58,000 nucleotides of DNA from Cryptomeria japonica. Taxonomy: Eukaryota; Streptophyta; Pinopsida; Cupressales; Cupressaceae. The position numbers and the translations under genes were made by a program. The first letter of the stretch is position 1. The number at the start of each line of letters is the position of its first letter. Shown here one piece after another: positions 11,445 to 20,564 of this stretch. Below the pieces are notes generated by a model. The model saw only the letters and a program-made list of their open reading frames with translations, searched no databases and was not told the origin of the DNA. The stretch lies in NCBI RefSeq assembly GCF_030272615.1, contig NC_081410.1:126597140-126655139 (forward strand). The letters are read 5' to 3'.

Positions 11445-12170
11445 TCATACTTGGAGTGTTAGGTTCCCTGCACCACCAAACTCTCTTGTTCTTTTGTTGA
11501 TGATTACTTTGACCAGAATCAGAGGATTCTCCTTTCTCAAATCCAAGTCCTCACATATTTTTACCATGTCTTTGACTTTCCAACATCTCATCCAATCAGG
11601 TTGAAATAGCTTTGAATTTTTCTTTGTACTCATTAGCAGTAGTCATCTCATCTCTCAGAATTATGATTTGTCTTTCAAGTTCTTGTCCATCATTCTTTGT
11701 TTGCACCAATTCAAGCTTTAACTGGTCATTCTCATATGTCAATCTGCAACATTCATCAGATTTGTCCTTCAGCGACTAAGTTAAGGTTTCTTCATTCTTC
11801 TTTTGGTCTTCAATCTACTTTGTCAGCTTCATTACAATAGATTGCATCTCATTCTTCAGAACTGCATTCTCCTTAGCTATTTTCTCACATTCATCTGTCT
11901 TTTCTTGTAGGGCTTTATTGTCTATGATTTGTTCTTCTTTCTTCTTCACCTTATTCATCAACTCCTTTCTCTTTTCTCTAGAAGTTCTCACTTGATATTT
12001 CAATGTATCAATTAAGCCTTCAACTACATTCAAATGTCTTTTTAGGGAACTTCCTTTCTTGCTGCATCAAGATCTTCAAGTGCCAAACTAAGTTGTCTCT
12101 GCAAACTAGAGTCCAATGATTCAATCTCTTGGATCTTCCTCAAGTTGTTAGGATTCCTCGGAGGAACTAG
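11445..12170 (-). pseudogene. gag: Coiled-coil Gag-like segment of E2b
   Basis: The minus strand encodes Lys/Glu-rich heptad-like sequence. The clearest frame, from 12033, carries TSREKRKELMNKVKKKEEQ and ENAVLKNEMQSIVMKL. It aligns with ARNKRRELYEKM and ENMTTKNEMQDMTMRF of E2 (17479-18102). Near 11550 a GLGFE-like motif followed by ESS matches E2 and the GLVFEEGQSS of E1. Frames shift and stops occur, so it is a relic. It starts only about 20 bases inside the E2b LTR, as in E2. Confidence 0.7.
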
Positions 12171-12182
12171 GTTTTGATATCA
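12171..12182 (-). promoter_or_regulatory. Degenerate primer-binding site of E2b
   Basis: The coding strand reads TGATATCAAAAC. It differs from TGGTATCAGAGC at three places, all G to A, the direction expected of methylated-cytosine decay. Confidence 0.5.
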
Positions 12183-12187
12183 ATTTT

Positions 12188-12381
12188 TGGAATCAAAGAA
12201 CTCTGAGAGGGGGGGGTTCAATTTAAGTTCATCCATAGACCATATTGATATAGCTTAGTCTACTTTATGATGATTTCATGGCATCTAATCATGCACTAAC
12301 CCTATTTCATGATATGATGATGGTTATGTTAGTGCTTGTTTGCTTCTTAGTGTCTTCTCTGTAATTGTGAAAGGGACAAAA
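12188..12381 (-). repeat. LTR fragment of E2b
   Basis: It begins TGGAATCAAAGAACTCTGAG followed by an eight-G run, the same layout as the ends of the E1 and E2 LTRs. It lies just outside the degenerate primer site. It is cut at 12381 by E2, and its continuation beyond 18944 is not clearly bounded. Confidence 0.6.
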
Positions 12382-13188
12382 TGTTAGGATTCCCACAGAT
12401 ACTGAGAGAGCGGGGGGGGGGGGTGAATCAGTATCTAACCGGTTATAAGATTTTCTTAACTTAAAACATGTAAAGCATATCAATACTATATACTGGTTAA
12501 TAGAAAATAATGCAATAAATAGAGATAACAAACACCACATGAAAAATACACCATAAAATATTCGTTTAATGAGGAAACCCAGTGTGGGAAAAACCTTAGT
12601 GGGATTTTTGACCCACAATATTCACTTACTGGCCAATAAGAGAATATTACTGCTACAAGAGGGGCCTGCACATGCAGGAAGGCCATGTGCCTAGAGCTCA
12701 CTACTCAATTACAAAATGGGAAGTCTCACTGACTTACAAAATGGATTATATAAATCCAATGTCTTGTACTGCTTCAAAATAGCATCTACTATGCCAGATC
12801 TAGTACCGGTTTATAGCTCAGCTTCATACATAAAACCTTAACCTATAATTCACATAATAGGTCTGCCTTATTTCACCTATATATTTCCTTCCATCTATTA
12901 CAAAATGTTCTACAATGATCTCTTATATATATGAGTCATTTTACAACTTGCCAAGTCGGCTTACAATGATTTTACAATAATTAACAAAATATATTACAAA
13001 CAAAATTCCTGTCGGCTTTTGTGTCGGTATGCTTCCTTTTACTGTCGGTGGTCTTTGTGCCGGCGTAGAGTCTGTCTTTGCTGGTGCCAGTAAATTATCT
13101 TATCAGTGTCATAGGATTGTAAGGTTGCCATCAATGACAAAACCTTCAATCACCTACAATATCTCATTGGAGTGTGCATTTGCCAACA
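12382..13188 (-). repeat. 3' LTR of E2
   Basis: Runs TGTTAGGATTCCCAC to GCATTTGCCAACA on the plus strand, 807 bp, and is matched by 18147-18944. It contains a run of 12 G at 12412-12423 where the other LTR has five, so the tract has changed length since insertion. Several CCGGT/CCGGC words occur. Confidence 0.92.
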
Positions 13189-13190
13189 AT

Positions 13191-13362
13191 CTCCCCTTTT
13201 GGCATTGATGGCAACACTTATGAGAAAAATCCAAAAATTGTTATCCAAAAGAGTCTGCTGGAATTGTCTTACCAAAAATTTGTGTACCAAAAGAATATGT
13301 GCTCCCCCTAAGCTGATGAGTCATTTGCTAGTTATTTTTCTCATTACACTACTCCCCCTTGG
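13191..13362 (-). promoter_or_regulatory. Polypurine tracts of E2
   Basis: CTCCCCTTTTG (13191-13201), CTCCCCCTAAG (13302-13312) and CTCCCCCTTGG (13352-13362) read as purine tracts on the coding strand. The first lies two bases from the 3' LTR. E1 and E5 have the same style of cluster. Confidence 0.8.
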
Positions 13363-13406
13363 GCATCAATAACAAAGGTTGTCAAAGTGTCAATGAGTGT
13401 GGTTTC

Positions 13407-16400
13407 CTATTTCATCCTTGTAACCGGTTGGTTAATCTGAAAAAGATCTGCCAAAACCAAATTCAGGCTCTCAATGAACTTTTTGCTGTCTTTTATTGTG
13501 GCCTCAATCCTCTGAATTGTACTGGTGAGGTGTTGCGTTTGCTCTGTTGGTGTTTTCTGTCCTTGAATCAAGGCATCAGATATTTCTTTTCTTAAGGAGG
13601 TGAGGTAGTCCAATTTTGGACTGTCTCCATTTTAGATCTTTAGACTTTCCTTTTATTCTTTCCTTATCTCTTTCCAACTTTAGTAGTTCTTCCTCAAAAC
13701 CTGTTATTTTCTGCTCAAAAATTGATAATGAATTAGATGAATTAATGAAGTCATCAACTAGTTGATTTTTTTCCTCCTCTACTTTGCTGATTTTCTTGTC
13801 TATATCTACTATCAAAAAGTTAGTTTTACATGTATCCCTATACAAAGTTTTAAATTCCTTTAGTGTACTACACAGTTCTGGTAAAAGAGTGTCAAATTGT
13901 CTTGTACACTTCTTTATTTCCTCCTCGAAGAATTTGTGTTTTTCTTTCTCTAGTCTCTCCTTGAATGCTTCCTCTTTTATTTGTTCAACTGTCATAGTGT
14001 TGTCAATAATATACTTAGACAAAGTGTCAAGTTGACCTAAAGAATATTTATTATCTATATTACACTTAGGTGCTATCATTTTCAAAATTGGAATTGTGTC
14101 ATCAATTGCCTTGTATGCTTGTGAACTACACTCTGTTATCTTCTTGATAGTATCCAGAAGAACTTCTGTAACATTAGTTGGTTTGAATTCTGTATTTGAT
14201 GAACCAACTATTTGTATTCCACCGATGGGAGCAATATCCTTGCTTGTGGTGACCTCTGGTAGGTCAGTTTGTGTTTCCATTTCTTTAAGAAAAGGTTTGG
14301 ATTGCTTAGTTGATGTCGGTGGCACTGTCTCTGTATGAACCTATTGCTGAGAGTGAGCCTCTTGCTTTGAGTGTTTCTTAGTGTTGTCATCTGTTGGTTT
14401 ACCTTCTGTATTATCTGTTACCGGTGGCTCATTAGCCATATCTGTTTTCCTTTTTGAATCCTTATCTACCACAATATTGACTTTCTGAGTGTCAATATTC
14501 ATTGTGTATAACACCTTAGAATTAGGATTTGTATCCTCTTGTGGTGTGTCCATACTCTCATTAGCCGGTTGATTGTCTGTGGTAACTACCAGTGGAGTAT
14601 CAAGAGGTGGTAGGGATAAGTTATCTATTATTTTTATGCTGGGTGGTCCACCAACCTTACCATTTCCCTTATCCTTATCTTTTTGGTATACTTTGATGGG
14701 TTTAGGATTTTGATATTCTTCCTGCTTTTCCTTTTCTTAAAGGAATATGTCCCATGCATTAGTTGTTTCCTCTGCAACCTCTTTCACTCTACCAACCATA
14801 AGTGTTACATGCCAGTGTGCAGTTGAAAATACTGACCAGTTAGCCTCTGAGATCAGTTTATCTATCTCATTTGGTGAGTTGACTGGATATACAACAAGAA
14901 GTTCTTCAATTTTTATTTTCTTATCAAGCTCTACAACAACTTGCCTTCTAGCTTCAAGTCATTTGAATAGTTCTCCCGGTAATTCATCCACAACTTGCAT
15001 TAGAAATTTCTTGTAAATGTCCAAGTGTAGGATTACATTGTTTTCACCTTTTTCCTTGTCATCAGTTGATAATGAATCATACAATTTATTGATGTTTTTC
15101 AGCTTTCCATCCTCTGTTATTTCATTTAGAAGTTTGTCAATTGGAGAAATGGTTTGTTGAGTCTTCTTCTTGGGTGTTAACTTCTTCTTTGGAGTTAACT
15201 TCCTAGCTGGGGGCCTTACTACCTGTTGTTTCTATCTGGTTTTTCTAGGAGAAGGTGTAGATACCGGTGAAGGTTTCCTTTTTCTCACAACTCTTTTAAA
15301 TTCAGCTGGTATATCACTTTCTGAAGAAGTTGCAACCGGTGAAAGGTGAGTTTCCGGTTGAAGTGTTTCTAACTCATCTTCTATAATACCAGTTCTTTTA
15401 AGTACATCTTCTTTTATAGCTTTTGCTTGCCTGGATCCTCTTCTAACTGTTGCTTCAACCTTTTTGACATTTTTCTTTGATTGGATTTGTTTTTCAATGG
15501 TCTCTGCACTGCCAAATACCTCTTCTATAGGTTCCTTAGGTGCTTCCAGGAGGGCTTTTGCATATGTTTCAATTATGTGATCATCAGTTGCATACCCCAT
15601 TTCAGTAACCCAAATGGTTCTTGGGATAACTGCCTCCATCCAAATTTCATCCTTCTTAATAACAAAATAGATTTCATCCTTATACTTATTTACAATTTCT
15701 TGTGATAGTTTGACTCTTGTCTTCATCTGGGCCTTCAATGCTTGAAAGTACTCATCTATGTTCTTTTCTCTGTTCTCTCCCATGTTGTTTAGTAAATCTG
15801 ACAATTTTTTGCCTACCGGTATATCAAAACCAAGATTTCTGTTACCTATACCGGGTACTTGTTTGATTATGTGTAGCATTAGACAGACAAGTAGATTTCC
15901 AAATCTGAATGTCCCCTTTTTGTCTTTCTTAATCTTTCCCAAGTTGTCAATTAGTTCATCTTTCAACCATTCACACACATCTATTTTTGCATTATCTTTA
16001 ATCATATCATAGGCACTCTTTATGCATAAGCTAGAGACTGAGTTTAACCTATTTGCATGTGTGGTTTTGTAGCCTAAGATCACACTGATGAATCTAACAT
16101 TGATATCTATTACATCATTTACCCTTAAAGATCTCTTGTCAGATGTTGCGCTGGTTAGGTTAATCACTAGGTCATTTGAAACCTTCTTTGTTTTATCAGG
16201 CCTATTACTAGTGGAAGGTAATCCTATCACAACTTTTACTGCCTCTTTAGTGATTTTTTGAATTGATTCCAACCAAAAGCCTGCTTAAAACTATCCTTAT
16301 AACATCCTTAGGGAAATCTGGAATACTGAGAATTTTAGTGAAATCTAGGGTTTCTACTATCTTGTGTTCAGCTTTAACATTATTGGAATCATCACAGATT

Positions 16401-16633
16401 ACTGCTTTATACATGTTCTTGATTTCCTCATCACCTAATTCTTCTATGTGACAATGTATGTACATTCTAGCGTCTTCAACAAAAACTACTCCTTTGGGGA
16501 TTTGAGAAAAAGCACCAACATTATCATCTTTCTTGGCAATCTCGAGAACTAACTGAAATATGGGTCTAGGGCATTTAATCACTTTGACTACAGTAGGGTT
16601 TGCTATGAATTTAGGAAAATATGAAGAAGCCAT
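13407..16633 (-). pseudogene. Accessory protein of E2, about 1,075 codons, unknown function
   Basis: The start ATG at 16633 (MASSYFPKF) is conserved in E2b. The first 128 residues (16633-16247) hold GAFSQIPKG and YIHCHIEELGDEEI. A frameshift near 16272-16300 leads into a frame open to 15232 (about 346 aa) with INVRFISVILGY, a hydrophobic LLVCLMLHIIKQVPGIG segment and a basic C-terminal part with RKRKPSP. The same frame continues past isolated stops to about 13576, with a repeated LTPKKK, Thr/Asn-rich low-complexity sequence and a Glu/Lys coiled coil at 14100-13650; one more frameshift leads to 13407. I recognise no enzyme. It could be a captured host gene, a structural or env-position protein, or a divergent plant-transposon protein. 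The few stops in so long a frame suggest recent coding. Confidence 0.65.
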
Positions 16634-17001
16634 GATTATAAATACCTTTATCTACCTTAGGAATGATTGCTTGCTGAATTGCTTCACTTCTTTGCTTGGA
16701 ATGCCTTTGCTTAGGAATTTTTGCACTCTCAAAGGTTTGAATGCTCGGTGAAATAAAATTGGAGCCAAAACACTTGATTTATAATGTTAATTTTTCCAAC
16801 CACCACATTTAATGCTTGTCAGTTAAGTAATGACTTAACTTATCTGCCGGTATAGAAGTAATTTCAACTTCTCACCATCAACCAAGGGAATAATAGCATG
16901 TTTCACTTTTGATTGCCAAACCCTCAAGGGAATTTTCTTCAGTTAGATGAAGAGTCTCCTGTCGGTGGAGTGTTACTCTGTTCTGTCAGTGGAGTGTTAC
17001 T
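16634..17001. other. Spacer between Gag-like frame and accessory ATG in E2
   Basis: About 370 bases without supported coding. Plus-strand 16913-17188 is an antisense shadow. A short imperfect duplication around GTCGGTGGAGTGTTACTCT occurs at about 16963-17010. The spacer may hold a splice acceptor or another way of reaching the downstream ATG; this is inference. Confidence 0.4.
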
Positions 17002-18102
17002 CTATTCTGCCAGTGGAGGAGTGTTCCTATCACCATTTAGATTTAATTTCCTGATCCCTTGTTTTGAGAATTCCTGCTTTACCTCTTCAACTTTTTCTTT
17101 ACCTTTCAAACTAGGACCTTTGTTATTTACCGATGAGGACTTGCTTCTACAAAATTTTGCAATATGTCCAATCTTGTTACTGGCATAACAAGTCACATTA
17201 TTTTTCTGAATAGCTTTTCCATATCCTATGCCGGTTTGTGTTCTGCATTGATTAGATAAGTGTCCAAATCTTCCACAAACATAACATCTTATATTCATTC
17301 TGCAATTCTCTGAATTGTGATCAACTTTGTTGCATTTTGAACATTGACCGGTGGGTGTATTGGTATTCTGATAATTTCTAGATCTACATTGATTTTCTCT
17401 ATGACCATACTTGTTACAGTTAAAGCATTTGCCATTAAATTTATAAGCAATAGGTTGTCTTACCGGTTTGCCTTGATCCTATGTGTTTGCAGTACCAGAG
17501 CTTTCACCAGCTTCAAAGCCAAGACCATTAGTGTCACCATTAGGTTTCTGATTCTTCAACAAGTCACCAAGTTCTTCTAAGGTTTTCTTGAATTTTTCTT
17601 TGTGCCAATTTGCAGCAACCAGTTCTCCTTCCAACATACCTTTTTGTCTCATGAGTTCATTTGAGTCATTTTGTGTATGCATCAGATCTGTCTTCAACAA
17701 ATCATTTTCATAGCTAAGTCTTGTGTTTTCATTTGCAGCATCATTCAGTCTTCTAGTTAGGTCTTCTTCATTCTTCTTCCTATCTTCAATTTCCTTACAA
17801 AATCTCATAGTCATATCTTGCATCTCATTCTTTGTTGTCATGTTTTCTTGTTTCAGCTTATTCATCAGATCACTAAGAGTTTCCTTTTCATCAATCTCAT
17901 TTTGCATCTTTTCATAAAGTTCTCTTCTCTTGTTCCTTGCAATGGTAAGATTTTCTTGAAGTGCTTGAATAATATCCTTTGCAGCATTTAGATCATCTTC
18001 AAGTTTGATATTTTTCAATTTTTCTGCATCATAGTCTAAGAGATCTCCTTCTAATTGCTTCATCAAGTTTTCCATCTCTACCGGTGTCAAGATCTTCCTC
18101 AA
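17002..18102 (-). pseudogene. gag: Gag-like coiled-coil and four-zinc-knuckle protein of E2
   Basis: The start ATG at 18102 lies about 30 bases inside the primer site. Residues 1-207 (to 17479) are heptad-rich coiled coil ending in GLGFEAGESS, the motif seen in the E1 Gag extension. After a stop at 17479 the same frame gives four knuckles: CFNCNKYGHRENQC, CSKCNKVDHNSENC, CYVCGRFGHLSNQC and CYASNKIGHIAKFC; the last has Ser for its second Cys. A basic tail follows to 17002. The capsid (UBN2-type) half of Gag is absent, so self-assembly may depend on another element. The protein probably binds element RNA. Confidence 0.8.
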
Positions 18103-18132
18103 GCTATTAGGCTTCTAAAAATAGAGGACCAA

Positions 18133-18144
18133 GCTCTGATACTA
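18133..18144 (-). promoter_or_regulatory. Primer-binding site of E2
   Basis: The coding strand reads TAGTATCAGAGC two bases after the 5' LTR, one mismatch from the tRNA-iMet type site. Confidence 0.88.
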
Positions 18145-18146
18145 AT

Positions 18147-18944
18147 TGTTAGGATTCCCACAGATACTGAGAGTGGGGGTGAATCAGTATCTAACCAGTT
18201 ATAAGATTTTCTTAACTTAAAACATGTAAAGCATATCAATACTGTATACCGGTTAACAAAAAGTAATGCAAGAAATAGAGATAACAACAACCACATGAAA
18301 AACACACCATAACACAGTAGTTTAATGAGGAAACCTAGTGTGGGAAAAATCTCGGTGGGATTTGTGACCCACAATATTCACTTACTGGCCAATAAGAGAA
18401 TATTACTACTACAAGAGGGGCCTGGACATGCAGGAAGGCCAAGTGCCTAGAGCTCACTACTCAATTACAAAATGGGAAGTCTCACTGACTTACAAAATGT
18501 ATTATATAAATCCAATGTCTTGTATTGCTTCAAAATAGCATCTACTATGACAGATCCAGTACCGGTTTATAGCTCTACTTCATACATAAACCCTTAACCT
18601 ATAATTTGCATAATAGGTCTGTCTTATTTTGCCTATATATTTCCTTCCATCTATTACAAAATGTTCTACAATGATCTCTTATATATACGAGTCATTTTAC
18701 AACTTGCCAAGTTGGCTTACAATGATTTTACAATAATTAACAAAATATATTACAAACAAAATTCCTGTCGGCTTCTGTGTCGGTATGCTTCCTTTTATTG
18801 CCGGTGGTCTTTGTGTTGGTGTAGAGTCTATCTTTGTTGGTGCTGGTAAATTGTCTTGCCGGTGTCATAGGATTGTAAGGTTGCCATCAATGACAAAACC
18901 TTCAATCACCTACAATATCTCATTGGAGTGTGCATTTGCCAACA
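18147..18944 (-). repeat. 5' LTR of E2
   Basis: Direct repeat of 12382-13188, 798 bp, TGTTAGGATTCC to TTGCCAACA on the plus strand. The two LTRs differ by scattered substitutions and in the G-run length. The right target duplication CAATA follows. Confidence 0.92.
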
Positions 18945-19292
18945 CAATATCATACCACTCATTCATGAGCACGATATGATGTTGTGATTCCCCTTCACTT
19001 GTCTTCCTATTTTACGATGTATATGTTATTATATATGTTGTTGTACGTGTATTGGTGGTGACAGGTTTGTAAGTACCAAACATCGACTCCACCTAGCTTC
19101 ACAGGTCTGAGTGTGTCTTATCCCAATGACAAATTGATCAGAGATGACATGAAAACCCATTCTACACTCTAGGTTTAAGTTGATTACCCTTGTCAGTTTA
19201 GTGTCTTGGTGTGAGTTGTTGTTTAGTATCGAGTGGTTTCTTGAGTTATCCTTTGTTAGTTTGCTTGGAGTGTTATGATTGTTGATTGATTT

Positions 19293-19322
19293 AATTATTA
19301 ATTAATTAATTAATTAATTAAT
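19293..19322. repeat. AATT/TTAA microsatellite
   Basis: About seven tandem copies of a TTAA/ATTA four-base unit. Confidence 0.9.
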
Positions 19323-20413
19323 GATTTATATAGTTTAATAATGATAAATAAAAGTAATGAGTTTACATAGTTTATAATAATAAAATAAATAAATAGTTGG
19401 TATTAATATATAATATTATGGGAAGAGCAATATTGGATTTATATTTGATAAGTGATTTTATATTATTGGATATTTGCTAGTTATCATTTATTAATTGGCC
19501 TTTTGGAATTATTTGTAAAGTTGAGGCTTTAATATTAATTTGGAACATTTAATTGTATAGACTTTGATTATTTTATTTATTGGGCTTTATATTTAATTGT
19601 CCCCATGGGTTTATTTATGATTGGTTGTTTATATTGTTATTTGCTATTTACCCTCTTGGGTTTATTTAAAGGATTATTTATCCTACCTACCCTATTGCAT
19701 GATTGATTCAGTTTATTGGGTAAGTAAATTAAATATTATTATATTAATATTTTCCTTGGTATATGGAAGGGTTGGTAAGAAATATTATTTATTCTATTAT
19801 TCTTATTCGTCGACATTTTTGTATAGTTTGGGTTTGATTCTATTTAATTAATTTCCTGTGATTGCCTTGGGGTTGGTTGTCGAATGCATTTTTCTGTGAT
19901 TTGGATTTTGGAGTTGCTTGTTGGGCGCTTGGATTGATTTGGTTGAGCTTTGGATTGGAATTTTCTTTATCAGATTTTCATAGAACTCTTCTACTTTTCT
20001 AGGTTGGAGGAATTTTACTTTGCATTTTCAATCTTGAAAGATTGTTTTCTCCATGACTGTATTCGGGAAGCTTTGGGAATTGTTTCTAGTTACAGATTAA
20101 ATATATAGATATATTATATGGTTGGGGATAAATGTATAAGATTGAGAATTGTTTTTATTGAATCTTTTGTGAGTAGTTTTCCAAAATGGTTCTGTGTTTT
20201 AGTTTTTTTTCTTTGTGATTGAGTTTGATGGGGAACTTGATTTAATCTCCATGTTTTGAGCTCATTTTTGGATCTAGTTTGGTTCCTTGAATTCCTTTCT
20301 TCTTGGTGTCTCTATCTATAGTGTTTTCAAGTCATATTTTTGTGCCTTAGTATTTTTTTGAGAAAATCATCACTTTGCATTTCATCAATCTGAGTTTTTA
20401 AGCCTCTGTTTTA

Positions 20414-20564
20414 GATGCGCTACTTCCTATCGTAAATGTGCCAGATTGGGTGGCAGATGCCTTACTTCCTGTCGCAAATGCACAAGATTTGGTGGCAAAT
20501 GCGCTACTTCCTGTCACAAATGTACCAAGAGATATACTTCCTATCGCAAATGTGCTAGGAGATG
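20414..20564 (+). repeat. 42-bp tandem repeat, about 3.6 units
   Basis: Unit 1 at 20414-20455 and unit 2 at 20456-20497 are both exactly 42 bases (core GCTACTTCCTATCG then AAATGTG). Unit 3, from 20498, is about 35 bases with a short deletion, and unit 4 (20533-20564) is partial. As 42 is a multiple of three, two frames read through and give short repetitive peptides; I do not treat these as genes. Confidence 0.85.

Larger units (their letters stand above)
1..12381 (-). mobile_element. E2b: old split copy of a pol-less Sirevirus-like element
   Basis: Seen: three separated pieces match E2 (12382-18944) in order and orientation. Coiled-coil coding lies at about 11445-12170, zinc knuckles at 822-1310 and the start of the accessory protein at 1-402. 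A degenerate primer-binding site (12171-12182) and the start of an LTR (12188) mark its 5' end on the minus strand. The copy is split by E1 at 1325-9836 and by an unclassified 1.6 kb block at 9842 to about 11440, and it runs off the left edge of the window. Inference: it is an older member of the E2 family, and E2 itself landed in its LTR at 12382. The remainder of that LTR should continue from 18945. Confidence 0.75.
12382..18944 (-). mobile_element. E2: pol-less Sirevirus-like LTR element with accessory ORF
   Basis: LTRs at 12382-13188 and 18147-18944 are flanked by CAAAA (12377-12381) and CAATA (18945-18949), a 4/5 target-duplication match. A tRNA-iMet-type primer site and three polypurine tracts are present. 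The interior of about 5 kb holds a coiled-coil/zinc-knuckle Gag-like frame and a long accessory frame. I find no protease, integrase, RT or RNase H motif on either strand. It cannot transpose alone; the shared Gag tail, LTR style and primer site suggest that a Sirevirus supplies the enzymes. A second copy (E2b) shows that this is a family and not a single deletion. Confidence 0.85.
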
